Notes: generated by a model not told the origin, from the letters alone. 64,000 nt of DNA from Novosphingobium sp. JCM 18896 (GCF_025938095.1 NZ_JAPCZF010000001.1:186001-250000), one strand, 5' to 3'. Positions 18,435-27,452 are shown, numbered from the stretch's first letter. Made by a program: numbers and translations.

Positions 18435-20195
18435 TTAGGCCGCCAGCTTGAACGGCTCGATCTCGCCCGCGAGGTAGAGCTTCTTGGCCTTGGCGCGGCT
18501 GAGCTTGCCCGAGCTGGTGCGCGGCAGGGTACGCGGCGGGACCAGTTCGACGATGCAGTTCATGCCGGTGATCGAACGCACCTTGTCGCGGATCTCGTCG
18601 TGCAGCTTGATGCGCTCGATCGGATCGGAGACGCGGCAGTGGACGAGTACGGCGGGCACTTCCTCGCCGTTCTCGGTCTCGAGGCTGAAGGCGGCGATGT
18701 CGCCCTGGTGGAAGCCCGGAAGCTGTTCCACCGCCCACTCGATGTCCTGCGGCCAGTGGTTCTTGCCGTTGATGATGATCATGTCCTTCGCCCGGCCGAC
18801 GATGAACAGATAGCCGTCGACCATGTAGCCCATGTCGCCGGTGTCGAGCCAACCGTCGGCCATGCAGGCCTCGGTCGCCTCGGGGTCGCGGTAGTACGAA
18901 TGCATGACGCTGGTGCCGCGGCACCAGACCTTGCCGATGTGGTGATCGGCCAGCGCGTGACCGGCCTCGCCGCGGATCTCGAGCTCCATGCCGCGCACGA
19001 CGACGCCGCAGTTGACGATCGCGCGGTAACGGGCTGGCCTGCTCAGATCACGAGGCGTGCCCGAAAGGCGCTCTTCCTCGACCAGTTCGACGCGGATGCC
19101 TTCGCCCGGGGGCATCAAGGTGACCGCGAGCGTGGCTTCGGCCAGGCCGTAGCTCGGCATGAAGGCGCCGGCCTTGAAGCCCGCGGGAGCGAAGGTGTTG
19201 ACGAAGGCCTGCATGACGTCGGGCCGGATCATGTCGGCGCCGTTGCCGGCGATGCGCCAGCGCGACAGGTCGAAGCGCTCGGACACGTTGGTCTGGCTCG
19301 AGACGCGGCGCGAGCAGATGTCGTAACCGAAGGTCGGCGAGAAGCTCACCGAGGTGCCCGGATTGCGGCTGATCAGATCGAGCCAGGCGAGCGGGCGGCG
19401 GGCGAAATCCTCGGTCTTCAGGTAGTCGACCGAGAACTGGTTGCCGATCGGCGAGAGGAAGCAGCCCACCAGGCCCATGTCGTGATACCACGGCAGCCAC
19501 GAGATACAGCGGTCGCTGGGGCCGATGTCCATGCCGTGGCTGTGACCGGCGAGGTTCGCCAGCAGCGAGCGGTGCGTGACGGCGACGCCGTGCGGGAAGC
19601 GGGTCGAGCCGCTCGAATACTGGAGGAAGCAGATGTCGTCGGGCTGCGGGGTGGGCAGCGCGGTTTCGGTCGCCTTTTCCTGCTCGAACGCTTCCCAGGC
19701 CAGGCCTTCGCAACCCTGGCGCTCGGCCGCGGCGATCGCCATCGCTTCCAGCTCGGCCGGGAACAGCAGCATCTTCGGCTCGGCCGAAGCCATCTGCACC
19801 GCGATCTGGTCGATGTAATTGTCCTTGCCGCCGAACGAGGTCGGCAGCGGCAGCGGCACCGGCCAGGCGCCGGCATAGACCGCGCCGCAGAACAGCGCGG
19901 CGAATTGCGGACCCGTCTCGGCGATCAGGGCAATCCGGTCACCCGGCTTCACGCCGTGCGCGATCAGGCGATAGGCCATCGCGAGCGCATCCTGGCGGAG
20001 CTCGGAGAAGGGATAAGGACGGATCAGCGTACCGCGCGGATCGTGGAAATTCAGGCCGCGCTTGCCCTTTGCGGCATAGTCGATCGCCTCGCAAAAGTTC
20101 GCGAAATCGGCATAGCGGCGCGGAAGATCGTCTTCGTTCGCGGTCGGAATGAGGTTGTTATTAGCCGTCGGCACCAGCGTGGCGGTGTCGGTCAT
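18435..20195 (-). CDS. Fatty acyl-AMP ligase (FAAL/FadD32-like)
   Basis: 586 residues. The ATP-binding motif is YSSGSTRFPHGVAVTH, then WLPWYHDMGLVG, SYGLAEATLAV, WLDTGDMGYM and the C-terminal PRTSSGKLSRAKAK with the late lysine. SxGSTRxPxGV together with WLPxxHDMGLVG is characteristic of FAALs, which form acyl-adenylates and load acyl carrier proteins rather than CoA. No polyketide synthase or carrier protein lies next to it, so its acceptor is elsewhere. Sphingolipid or other lipid synthesis is a possibility in sphingomonads, not shown here. Confidence 0.88.
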   Translation of the reverse strand: MTDTATLVPTANNNLIPTANEDDLPRRYADFANFCEAIDYAAKGKRGLNFHDPRGTLIRPYPFSELRQDALAMAYRLIAHGVKPGDRIALIAETGPQFAALFCGAVYAGAWPVPLPLPTSFGGKDNYIDQIAVQMASAEPKMLLFPAELEAMAIAAAERQGCEGLAWEAFEQEKATETALPTPQPDDICFLQYSSGSTRFPHGVAVTHRSLLANLAGHSHGMDIGPSDRCISWLPWYHDMGLVGCFLSPIGNQFSVDYLKTEDFARRPLAWLDLISRNPGTSVSFSPTFGYDICSRRVSSQTNVSERFDLSRWRIAGNGADMIRPDVMQAFVNTFAPAGFKAGAFMPSYGLAEATLAVTLMPPGEGIRVELVEEERLSGTPRDLSRPARYRAIVNCGVVVRGMELEIRGEAGHALADHHIGKVWCRGTSVMHSYYRDPEATEACMADGWLDTGDMGYMVDGYLFIVGRAKDMIIINGKNHWPQDIEWAVEQLPGFHQGDIAAFSLETENGEEVPAVLVHCRVSDPIERIKLHDEIRDKVRSITGMNCIVELVPPRTLPRTSSGKLSRAKAKKLYLAGEIEPFKLAA

Positions 20196-20333
20196 GTGCG
20201 GTAACCCGTTGTTGTTACAAGATTTATAGCGATGTGCTGTTGCCCTATACCGGAAACCTTCGATCCGGGCATGGCAAAAACCCTCCGTTCGCGGGCTTTC
20301 CCATTCTGAGGCGACTGTGGCACGAATAGGGCA

Positions 20334-20921
20334 ATGGTGTCACAATCCCCAGCCACAGGGCCGCGGCGCGGGTCCCGAAACGGGAACCGCGCGGAGCCGA
20401 AGCCGATCGGCGCAGCGCGGCTGGAAGAGCTGGCGCTGGCCTATGTCGCGCGTTTCGCCACGAGCCGCGCCAAGCTGACCGCCTATCTCGCGCGCAAGCT
20501 GCGCGAGCGCGGCTGGGACGGGGACGGCGAGCCGCCCGTCGCCGCGCTGGTCGAGCGTTTCGTGGCTGCTGGCTATGTCGACGATGCCGCTTTCGCCCGC
20601 GCCAAGAGCGGCAGCCTGCTGCGCCGCGGCTATGGCGCGCGGCGTGTTACCCAGGCCCTGGGCGCGGCCGGGATCGATGAGGACATTCGCGCGGAGGTCC
20701 GGGCGGGCGAGGGTGCCTTGCGCCGCGCGGCGCTGGCCCTGGCGCGCAAGCGCGGGTTCGGCCCGTTCGGCCGCTCTGCCGGCGAGCGCGATCCCGCACG
20801 GCGCGAGAAGCAGATCGCGGCGATGCTCCGCGCCGGCCACGCTCTGGACAGCGCGCGTGAATTGGTCGATGCCGCGACGATTGAGGCGGCCGAGGAATGG
20901 GCTGCGCTGGAGGACGAATAG
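20334..20921 (+). CDS. recX: RecX-like regulatory protein
   Basis: 195 residues, helical, with the tandem three-helix repeats of RecX: LALAYVARFATSRAKLTAYLARKLRERGW, then VAAGYVDDAAFARAKSG and RRGYGARRVTQAL. RecX binds RecA filaments and modulates recombination. recA is not adjacent here. The start is ATG 20334 with a weak AGGG upstream; the basic N-terminus is variable in the family. Its TAG stop abuts the next ATG. Confidence 0.83.
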   Translation: MVSQSPATGPRRGSRNGNRAEPKPIGAARLEELALAYVARFATSRAKLTAYLARKLRERGWDGDGEPPVAALVERFVAAGYVDDAAFARAKSGSLLRRGYGARRVTQALGAAGIDEDIRAEVRAGEGALRRAALALARKRGFGPFGRSAGERDPARREKQIAAMLRAGHALDSARELVDAATIEAAEEWAALEDE

Positions 20922-21434
20922 ATGCGCTCGATTTTGCCATGGGCGATGCCGTCATGGAGCACGCGGGGCCTGGTCGCGATCGGCCTGGCGCTGGCCGCCT
21001 GCTCGACCCAGCCTGCCGACACCGCCGCCAAGACCGCGGCCCAGGCTGCGCATCATGCCGAATCCGGCCTGCCGGTGGTGCCGCTGACGGTCAGCCACGA
21101 GCGGCGGCATCACGCTTTCCGCGTCGAAGTGGCGCGCACTAGCGCGGAGCAGGCCAAGGGCCTGATGTTCCGCACGCAGATGGGCGCGGACGAGGGCATG
21201 ATCTTCCCGATGGCGCCGGCGCGCCCGGCCGCCTTCTGGATGCGCAACACGGTGATCCCGCTCGACATCATCTTCGTCGGCGAGGATCGCCGCATCCTCA
21301 ACATCGCCGCCAATGCCGTGCCTTATTCGGAAACGCCGATCCCGTCGGCCGGCAAGGTCAGCGCCGTGCTCGAGCTCAACGGTGGACGCGCGGCGGCGCT
21401 GGGCATCGTCGCGGGCGACAAGGTCGACTGGTAA
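20922..21434 (+). CDS. DUF192 domain lipoprotein
   Basis: 170 residues. The N-terminus carries a lipobox (LAAC, Cys27) after a hydrophobic stretch, so it is probably a lipoprotein. The DUF192 domain covers about 52-170, with AKGLMFRTQM, GMIFPM, FWMRNTVIPLDIIFV and VLELNGGRAAALGI. The function of DUF192 is unknown. It starts immediately after the recX stop, so the two are likely co-transcribed. Confidence 0.87.
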   Translation: MRSILPWAMPSWSTRGLVAIGLALAACSTQPADTAAKTAAQAAHHAESGLPVVPLTVSHERRHHAFRVEVARTSAEQAKGLMFRTQMGADEGMIFPMAPARPAAFWMRNTVIPLDIIFVGEDRRILNIAANAVPYSETPIPSAGKVSAVLELNGGRAAALGIVAGDKVDW

Positions 21435-21507
21435 CCGCCGTTTCCGTCGCAGAACGCGTCACTGGACGCTTGCCCCACGACCCCAAAATCCGCTAGGCGC
21501 CGGCACC

Positions 21508-21909
21508 ATGGGTATCCTCTCGAAGATCTTCACCTGGTGGGATGGCGCGACCATCGGCACGCTGCTCGACTCTTCGCGTAACGGCGAGCACGTTGGCACC
21601 GACGCCCAGGGCAATCGCTACTATCGCGGCAAGAAGCCCAAGAACGTCGACGGGCTCGAGCGCCGCTGGGTGATCTATTCGGGTTCGAACGACGCCAGCC
21701 GCGTGCCGGCCGAATGGCACGGCTGGCTGCACGGCAGCTTCGATTCCGTCCCCGAGAGCAATCTTCCGCCCGCGCGCATCTGGGAGGTCGATTACACCCC
21801 CAACGCCACGGGCACCGATCAGGCCTATCGTCCGCAGGGTGCGCTCGAGCGTGGCGGTCGGCGTGCTCACGCCACGGGTGACTACCAGGCCTGGTCGCCG
21901 GACGCCTGA
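21508..21909 (+). CDS. NDUFA12-like NADH:ubiquinone oxidoreductase accessory subunit
   Basis: 133 residues, starting MGILSKIFTWWDGATIGT. The family core is GNRYYRGK, RRWVIYSG, VPAEWHGWLH and the basic Pro-rich end. In alphaproteobacteria this protein is a supernumerary subunit of complex I, shared with mitochondria. It is encoded away from the nuo operon but, as here, just before a DUF2155 gene and aat. Confidence 0.92.
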   Translation: MGILSKIFTWWDGATIGTLLDSSRNGEHVGTDAQGNRYYRGKKPKNVDGLERRWVIYSGSNDASRVPAEWHGWLHGSFDSVPESNLPPARIWEVDYTPNATGTDQAYRPQGALERGGRRAHATGDYQAWSPDA

Positions 21910-21914
21910 GGACG

Positions 21915-22598
21915 ATGACGCGGCCGATGCGCCGGAAATCTTCTCTTGTGCGCGCCGCCCTCCCGTCGGCCGCGCTTATGCTGGTCGCGGCCCTGGCTGG
22001 CTGTAATCGCGGCGAGGATCAGGGCGCCGATCCGGCTGCGACCGAAGTTCCCAAGGCCGTCGCCGCCGCGCCGGTCGGCATTTCTGCGGTCGAGAGCCAG
22101 TTCGGCACGCCGGTCAAGGATCGCGTCGCGACGATCGGCCTGCTCAACAAGCGCAACAACCTCTCGCAGGACCTCGTCATGAAGTCCGGCGAATCGCGCC
22201 GGGTCGGCAATGTCATCGTGCGCCTGGCGAGCTGCGAACGGACCTTGCCATGGGAAAGCCCGGCCGAGGTCGGCGCTTTCGTCCAGGTCTTCGTCGAGGA
22301 GCGCGCGCGCACCAGCGAGCCGCTGACCTGGCACAAGGTGTTCTCGGGCTGGCTGTTCAAGAACTCGCCGTCGCTCAACGTGATCGAGCACCCGGTCTAT
22401 GACGTCTGGGTCAAGGACTGCGCGATGAAGTTCCCGGGTGAAGAGGCCGATCCCTCGGCATCGGCGAGCAGCGCCGCGAAGCCCGCGGGCAGGGCCAGCA
22501 CGTCGGCCTCGCCGGCGCCGACCGCCTCGCCGAGCACGGCGCCGAGCCCTGCGGCATCGCCGACGCGCGCGCGGGCTTCCACGCCCAGCCCCGAATAA
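21915..22598 (+). CDS. DUF2155 domain lipoprotein with Ser/Ala/Pro tail
   Basis: 227 residues with lipobox LAGC (Cys30). The DUF2155 domain lies at about 65-175, with LNKRNNLSQDLVM, RLASCERTLPWE, VFSGWLFKNSPSLNVIEHPVYDVW and VKDC; the cysteine pair (CERTLPWE and KDC) is conserved. It lies five bases after NDUFA12. The last 50 residues are low-complexity Ser/Ala/Pro and are encoded antisense to the 3' end of aat: the two genes overlap at 22397-22598. Confidence 0.85.
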   Translation: MTRPMRRKSSLVRAALPSAALMLVAALAGCNRGEDQGADPAATEVPKAVAAAPVGISAVESQFGTPVKDRVATIGLLNKRNNLSQDLVMKSGESRRVGNVIVRLASCERTLPWESPAEVGAFVQVFVEERARTSEPLTWHKVFSGWLFKNSPSLNVIEHPVYDVWVKDCAMKFPGEEADPSASASSAAKPAGRASTSASPAPTASPSTAPSPAASPTRARASTPSPE

Positions 22599-23197
22599 GG
22601 CGGCTGCGCGGCGCGCAGCAGGGTCACGTAACGCCGCTGGCTGATCTCGACCGCGCCCAGCGAGGCGAGGTGTGGCGTGATGAACTGGCAGTCGAGAAGT
22701 TCCACGTCGCAGCGGCGCAGCGCCGCGACCAGCCAGGCCAGTGCGGCCTTCGAGGCGTCGGGAACGCGGCTGAACATCGATTCGCCGCAGAACACGCGAT
22801 CGAAGCCGACGCCGTAGAGCCCACCGACCAGCGCGCCGTCCTGCCAGCATTCGATCGAATGGGCCTGGCCGAGCTCGTGCAGGTGCTGATAGCTCGCGGC
22901 GATGCGGTGGCTGATCCAGCTTTCCCCGCTGCCATCGCGGCGGGGGGCTGCGCAGGCGTCCATGACTTCGGCGAAAGCGGCGTTGCAGGTCACGGCGAAG
23001 CGCCCGCGGCGCAGGGTGCGGGCCAGTGATTTCGATAGGTGGAAGCCGTCGAGCGGCAGGATCGCGCGCTTGCGCGGCTCTACCCAGAAGATCTCGGGAT
23101 CGTCGCGGTGATCGGCCATGGGGAAGATGCCGCTGCGATAGGCCAGCATCAGAAGCTCGGGGTCGATGATCGGCGGCGGCGTGGCGGGAGCGTGCAC
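22397..23197 (-). CDS. aat: Leucyl/phenylalanyl-tRNA-protein transferase
   Basis: 266 residues from GTG 23197, against about 234 for the E. coli enzyme. Conserved parts are IDPELLMLAYRSGIFPMAD, WVEPRKRAILPLDGFH, SWISHRIAASYQHLHELGQAHSIECW, GVGFDRVFCGESMFS and LLDCQFITPHLASLGAVEISQ-type blocks. The enzyme adds Leu or Phe to proteins with N-terminal Arg or Lys, marking them for ClpS/ClpAP. The extra Ala/Gly-rich stretch before the end is encoded opposite the DUF2155 tail. No strong ribosome site precedes the GTG, so the exact start is uncertain. Confidence 0.9.
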   Translation of the reverse strand: MHAPATPPPIIDPELLMLAYRSGIFPMADHRDDPEIFWVEPRKRAILPLDGFHLSKSLARTLRRGRFAVTCNAAFAEVMDACAAPRRDGSGESWISHRIAASYQHLHELGQAHSIECWQDGALVGGLYGVGFDRVFCGESMFSRVPDASKAALAWLVAALRRCDVELLDCQFITPHLASLGAVEISQRRYVTLLRAAQPPYSGLGVEARARVGDAAGLGAVLGEAVGAGEADVLALPAGFAALLADAEGSASSPGNFIAQSLTQTS

Positions 23198-23341
23198 CGG
23201 GGGAGTCTAGCAGAGGCCGAGCGCAATCCAAATGCCTGGGGCCAAATGCTCGGGGGCCAAATGCGCGTCGATGCCGGTCGGATTTTATGCCGGCACCACC
23301 TTGCCATCGCCGCCGACACCTCCTAGAGGCAGCCGGCCCGC

Positions 23342-23417
23342 AGGAGTGTAGCTCAGTTGGTAGAGCATCGGTCTCCAAAACCGAGGGCCCACGGTTCGAG
23401 TCCGTGCACTCCTGCCA
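23342..23417 (+). tRNA. tRNA-Trp (CCA)
   Basis: Acceptor AGGAGTG (23342-23348) pairs with CACTCCT (23407-23413). The D arm is GCTC/GAGC. The anticodon stem TCGGT/ACCGA holds loop CTCCAAA with anticodon CCA. The T arm is ACGG-TTCGAGT-CCGT. Discriminator G and CCA are encoded. It reads UGG. Confidence 0.98.
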
Positions 23418-23445
23418 GCATTCCCCCAAGGAAGCTGAAAAGCCG

Positions 23446-24957
23446 ATGGAATCATCCCCGCCGATGATGCGGCACGAGCGCGAATCCGGCGAAGGTCCAA
23501 CCGTCCTGCGCATGGCCCTGGCGCGCGTCTCGTCGCGCGAAGGGCTGTTCCTGGCGCTGTTCCTGGCGCTGCTTTCGGCCATGCCTTTCATCATCGCTGC
23601 GCATCCGCAGCTCACCGACTATCCGTCGCACCTGGCGCGCTACGGCATCATGATCGACGGTGGCCGAGATCCGTTTCTCGCGCGCTATTACGATTTTCAC
23701 TGGCAGCTGACCGGCAATCTCGGCGTCGATCTGCTGATCTGGCCGCTGGCCAAGCTGATCGGGCTCGAACCCGCCGGCCGGGTGATCGGCATGATCATCC
23801 CGCCGCTGACCGCGCTGGGCCTGATCGCGGTCGAATGGGTGCTGCGCCGCCGCATCGGCATCGCCACCCTGATGGCGCTGACCTTCATCTGGTCGCCGGC
23901 AATGGTGCTGGGCTTCTACAACTTCTGCCTGTCGCTGGCTCTGCTGTTGCTGTCCTTCGCGCTTTGGGTGCGGCTCGACGACTGGCCCAAGCGCTGGCTC
24001 GTGTTCATCCCGATCGGCCTGGCCATGTGGCTGTGCCATGCCTCGGGCTGGGGCGTGCTCGGCGTGCTGGTGTTCGGCTACGAATTTCACAAGCGCAAGA
24101 GCCTGCACGCGGTGCTCGCCACCTGGCCGCTGGCCTTCCCGTTGATCCCGATGCTGCTGAGCGGCGGCGCCAAGGGTGCGCTGTCCTATGGCTCGGGCGT
24201 CGGCATCTTCAAGCTGGCGATCTGGATCCAGGCAATGCGCGACCAGTCGTTCACGCTCGACATCGTGACCCTGGCGCTCGCGCTGCTCGTGCTGCTGGCG
24301 GCGGGGCTCGCGCGCAAGATCGACGGGCGGCTGGGCTGGGCGACGCTGATCCTGCTGATCCTGACCTTCGCCATGCCGCGCCACTTCGGCGGCGGCGACT
24401 ATGCCGACTACCGGCTGATCGCTGTCTCGCTGATGATCGGCTGCCTGGCGATCGACTGGTCGGCGCCGCGCTGGTTGGTCTGGCTGGCGCCGGTGCTGTT
24501 CCTCGTCCGTCTCGACCTGACCTGCGCCGCCTGGGAAGTGAACTCGCGCGAGACCACGCAGATTCTCAAGGCACTCGACTACATGCCGCGCGGCGCGCGC
24601 GTCGCCGGTGTCATCGTGGTCGAGGCGCGCAATTGGTCGCTGAATCCCTTCGAGCACGTGATGAGCTATGCGACCGTGCGCAAGAGCGCGCTGGTCAACT
24701 CGCACTTCGCCATTCCTGGCGTGCACATGCTGCGGCTCAAGGAGGGCGGTCCGGGCTTCGTCGACCCGTCGCACCGCATCGCGCATTGGCCCGGCCGCAA
24801 GGTCTGGCTGCACAATTTCAAGCCGGCCAAGCAGGCCGACTACCTGTGGTTCATCGGCCGGACCATGCCCTCAAGCCTGCCCGAAGGCGCTAAGGTCCTG
24901 TTCGCGACGCGGCACTCGTTCCTCGTGCGGCTTGCAAACCGGGCCGCTGCTCGCTAG
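23446..24957 (+). CDS. Polytopic membrane protein of unknown function between tRNA-Trp and secE
   Basis: 503 residues from ATG 23446 (ATG 23464 is an alternative). About ten to eleven hydrophobic segments follow a basic N-terminus, with a C-terminal soluble region of about 120 residues. The phrase PQLTDYPSHLARY in the first loop and the alternation of helices recall GT39/GT87-type membrane glycosyltransferases, but I cannot assign it. The first periplasmic loop has Asp and His that could be functional. It separates tRNA-Trp from secE, which are usually close neighbours. Confidence 0.75.
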   Translation: MESSPPMMRHERESGEGPTVLRMALARVSSREGLFLALFLALLSAMPFIIAAHPQLTDYPSHLARYGIMIDGGRDPFLARYYDFHWQLTGNLGVDLLIWPLAKLIGLEPAGRVIGMIIPPLTALGLIAVEWVLRRRIGIATLMALTFIWSPAMVLGFYNFCLSLALLLLSFALWVRLDDWPKRWLVFIPIGLAMWLCHASGWGVLGVLVFGYEFHKRKSLHAVLATWPLAFPLIPMLLSGGAKGALSYGSGVGIFKLAIWIQAMRDQSFTLDIVTLALALLVLLAAGLARKIDGRLGWATLILLILTFAMPRHFGGGDYADYRLIAVSLMIGCLAIDWSAPRWLVWLAPVLFLVRLDLTCAAWEVNSRETTQILKALDYMPRGARVAGVIVVEARNWSLNPFEHVMSYATVRKSALVNSHFAIPGVHMLRLKEGGPGFVDPSHRIAHWPGRKVWLHNFKPAKQADYLWFIGRTMPSSLPEGAKVLFATRHSFLVRLANRAAAR

Positions 24958-25068
24958 ATCGCGACCATCTTCCTACAAGGAAAATCGATCGCCCCTCCCG
25001 GCAGCAGCCGGGGCGGCGATGAAGACTTGGTGGAAGACGTAACGGATTTTTGTAAGGCGATAGGCAAG

Positions 25069-25263
25069 ATGGCCAAGACCAGCCCCGGCGAATTCATGCG
25101 CCAAGTCCAGGCGGAAATGCGCAAGGTCGTATGGCCGACGCGCCAGGAGACGATCACCACGGGTATCTTCGTGGCGATCCTGATGACGATCCTGGCCGTG
25201 TTCTTCCTGGGCGTGGATTCGCTGTTCGGCGCGATCGTGCGCTGGCTGCTGTCGCTTGCCTGA
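25069..25263 (+). CDS. secE: Preprotein translocase subunit SecE
   Basis: 64 residues from ATG 25069 (MAKTSPGEFMRQVQAEMRKV), the usual alphaproteobacterial start; a TTG at 25027 would add 14 residues of no known use. The family signature VVWPTRQET precedes a single membrane helix. SecE clamps SecY in the inner-membrane translocon. The gene order secE-nusG-rplK-rplA is canonical. Confidence 0.93.
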   Translation: MAKTSPGEFMRQVQAEMRKVVWPTRQETITTGIFVAILMTILAVFFLGVDSLFGAIVRWLLSLA

Positions 25264-25294
25264 TCTGGCGCCTGAACTCGAAAGAAAGACAACC

Positions 25295-25831
25295 ATGGCC
25301 CGCTGGTACATCATCCACGCCTATTCCGGCTTCGAGAACAAGGTCAAAGAAGCGATCCTCAACGAGGCCGAGCGCCTCGGTCTCGAGCAGCTCGTCGAGG
25401 CCGTCGAAGTCCCGACCGAGTCGGTGACCGAGGTCAAGCGCGGCAAGAAGGTCCAGGTCGAGCGCAAGTTCATGCCCGGCTACGTCCTCGCCAAGCTGAC
25501 GATGAACGACGACGTCTACCACCTCGTCAAGAACACCGCGAAGGTCACCGGCTTCCTCGGCCCGAACGGCAAGCCGCAGCCGATCAGCGAGCGCGAGGCC
25601 GCCCGCTACTTCGGCGCGCGCGAACAGGCCGCCGCCCAGCCGCGTCACCAGGTTTCGGTCGATTACGAGATCGGCGATTCGGTCAAGGTGCTCGACGGTC
25701 CCTTCGCCAGCTTCAACGGCCTGGTCGAAGAGCTCGATTTCGACAAGAACCGGGTCAAGGTCTCGGTCTCGATCTTCGGTCGCGCGACCCCGGTCGAGCT
25801 CGATTTCGAGCAGGTCGAACTCAGCAAGTAA
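25295..25831 (+). CDS. nusG: Transcription termination/antitermination factor NusG
   Basis: 178 residues from ATG 25295 ([18 protein letters not shown]). The N-terminal NGN domain has [13 protein letters not shown]. The C-terminal KOW domain has [22 protein letters not shown] and [17 protein letters not shown]. It binds RNA polymerase and links it to Rho or to ribosomal protein S10. It lies 31 bases after secE. Confidence 0.97.
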   Translation: MARWYIIHAYSGFENKVKEAILNEAERLGLEQLVEAVEVPTESVTEVKRGKKVQVERKFMPGYVLAKLTMNDDVYHLVKNTAKVTGFLGPNGKPQPISEREAARYFGAREQAAAQPRHQVSVDYEIGDSVKVLDGPFASFNGLVEELDFDKNRVKVSVSIFGRATPVELDFEQVELSK

Positions 25832-25870
25832 GCCGCGTTCTCCCCATCAGGGAGTTCGTCGTTGCAAATT

Positions 25871-25914
25871 CGCGCCGATCCCGCTATCGGCGCGCGCTTC
25901 CGGACTTGTCCGGA
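25871..25914 (+). promoter_or_regulatory. Tandem hairpins in the nusG-rplK leader
   Basis: CGCGCCGAT (25871-25879) pairs with ATCGGCGCG (25886-25894), followed by TCCGGA-CTTG-TCCGGA (25899-25914). They sit in the 182-base gap before rplK without a T run. They could be a factor-dependent pause or part of an L1/L11 autoregulatory leader. The role is inferred only from position. Confidence 0.4.
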
Positions 25915-26013
25915 TCCCCGCGGGAGAAGGCTTGCCTAGCAATAGGGGCCGTCGTTTGACCGCTTACTCTGAGGTCCTGCTCGCAGGGCCGACAGGAAGA
26001 AAGGAGGCCCTCC

Positions 26014-26445
26014 GTGGCCAAGAAGATCGAAGGTTACATCAAGCTGCAGGTGGCGGCCGGTTCCGCCAACCCCTCGCCGCCGATCGGCCCCGCGCTCGGT
26101 CAGCGCGGCGTCAACATCATGGAATTCTGCAAGCAGTTCAACGCTGCCACGCAGGAAATGGAGAAGGGCACGCCGCTGCCGACGGTCATCACCGTCTATG
26201 CCGACCGCTCGTTCTCGTTCGTCACCAAGACGCCGCCGGCCACCTTCTTCATCAAGAAGGCTGCTAACCTGAAGTCGGGCTCGAAGGAGCCGGGCAAGGT
26301 TTCGGCGGGAACGATCAAGCGCTCGCAGCTTGCCGAAATCGCCCAGGCCAAGATGGCCGATCTCAACGCCAACGACATCGAGCAGGCGACGAAGATCATT
26401 GAAGGTTCTGCCCGTTCGATGGGCCTGCAGGTTGTGGAGGGCTGA
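26014..26445 (+). CDS. rplK: 50S ribosomal protein L11
   Basis: 143 residues from GTG 26014 with AAGGAGG seven bases upstream. It has the L11 signature [31 protein letters not shown] and the RNA-binding C-terminal domain ([23 protein letters not shown]). It forms the GTPase-associated centre of the large subunit with 23S rRNA. rplA follows after four bases. Confidence 0.98.
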   Translation: MAKKIEGYIKLQVAAGSANPSPPIGPALGQRGVNIMEFCKQFNAATQEMEKGTPLPTVITVYADRSFSFVTKTPPATFFIKKAANLKSGSKEPGKVSAGTIKRSQLAEIAQAKMADLNANDIEQATKIIEGSARSMGLQVVEG

Positions 26446-26449
26446 TCTG

Positions 26450-27148
26450 ATGGCACAGACGAAGAAGCAGAAGGCCCTCGCGGTCAAGCTCGGTGACAAC
26501 CAGAAGCTCTATGGCATCGACGAAGCCATCCAGCAGCTCAAGGACCTGCAGTCGGCCAAGTTCGACCAGACCCTCGAAGTCGCGCTGAACCTCGGCGTCG
26601 ATCCGCGCCACGCCGACCAGATGGTTCGCGGCATGGTCACGCTGCCCTCGGGCACCGGCAAGGACGTCAAGGTCGCCGTGTTCGCACGTGGCGACAAGGC
26701 CGAGGCCGCTCTCGCCGCCGGCGCCGACAAGGTCGGTGCGGAAGACCTGCTCGAGGACATGCAGAACGGCAACCTCGACTACGGCCGCGTCATCGCGACC
26801 CCGGACCTGATGGGTCTGGTCGGTCGTCTCGGCAAGGTGCTGGGTCCCAAGGGCCTGATGCCGAACCCGAAGCTGGGCACGGTCACCCCGAACGTCGCCG
26901 AAGCGGTCAAGGCTGCCAAGGGCGGCCAGATCGAGTTCCGCGTCGAGAAGGCGGGCATCATCCACGGCGGCATCGGCAAGCTCTCGTTCTCGAACGAAGC
27001 GCTGCGCGCCAACTTCGACGCTTTCGTCGATGCGATCGTCAAGGCGAAGCCGGCTGGCGCCAAGGGCAAGTACGTCCGCAAGGTCGGCCTGTCCTCGTCG
27101 ATGGGCCCGGGCCTGAAGATCGACACGACGGAAGTCGCCGGCGCCTGA
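26450..27148 (+). CDS. rplA: 50S ribosomal protein L1
   Basis: 232 residues from ATG 26450, with GGAGG upstream inside the rplK end. L1 landmarks are [36 protein letters not shown] and [16 protein letters not shown]. It lines the L1 stalk and, in many bacteria, represses its own rplKA mRNA. A strong terminator follows directly, so the operon ends here and rplJ-rplL are not attached. Confidence 0.98.
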   Translation: MAQTKKQKALAVKLGDNQKLYGIDEAIQQLKDLQSAKFDQTLEVALNLGVDPRHADQMVRGMVTLPSGTGKDVKVAVFARGDKAEAALAAGADKVGAEDLLEDMQNGNLDYGRVIATPDLMGLVGRLGKVLGPKGLMPNPKLGTVTPNVAEAVKAAKGGQIEFRVEKAGIIHGGIGKLSFSNEALRANFDAFVDAIVKAKPAGAKGKYVRKVGLSSSMGPGLKIDTTEVAGA

Positions 27149-27176
27149 TTTCAGCCGCGGTTGATTGATAATCGTG

Positions 27177-27212
27177 GGGCCGGGGAGGGAAACCTCTCCG
27201 GCCCTTTCGTTT
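27177..27212 (+). terminator. Intrinsic terminator of rplKA
   Basis: Stem GGGCCGGGGAGG (27177-27188), a GAAA loop, stem CCTCTCCGGCCC (27193-27204) with one G-T pair, then TTTCGTTT. Confidence 0.9.
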
Positions 27213-27263
27213 GTGAGGTGCACGAGCCTGCGGAATCCTGCGGATACGTTTGGCTTCTCGTCC

Positions 27264-27370
27264 CGTCATCCCCGCGACGCGGGGATCCATCTCCGGTGGT
27301 TGCGGCAAGTGCTGCCGGTGGTTCGGGAGGCGAGCTTGGGTGATGGATCCCCACCTTCGCGGGGATGACG
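27264..27370. repeat. Paired REP element, CGTCATCCCCGCG type
   Basis: CGTCATCCCC starts the left unit (27264) and GGGGATGACG ends the right unit (27370); each unit is itself a small palindrome ending in GGGATCCAT. Related pairs lie at 39465-39571 and 56460-56569, and a remnant at 53314-53335. With the rplA terminator and the palindrome at 27437 it fills the 322-base gap before the dioxygenase. Confidence 0.88.
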
Positions 27371-27436
27371 AACAAAGGGTGTCGGGGGCTCGCGCATCTC
27401 CCATCTTGATTTCTATCGCAAAGCGAGTAGAGGGCG

Positions 27437-27452
27437 CTGAACACCTGTTCAG
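27437..27452. promoter_or_regulatory. Palindromic operator candidate before the dioxygenase
   Basis: CTGAAC-ACCT-GTTCAG is a perfect 6-4-6 dyad ending 18 bases before the dioxygenase ATG. Binding there would block translation initiation or early elongation of the transcript's template. No cognate regulator lies close by. Confidence 0.5.

Noticed and set aside
25832..26013. Riboswitch between nusG and rplK
   Set aside because: Hairpins exist but match no riboswitch class I can recognise; a ribosomal-protein leader or pause is more likely.
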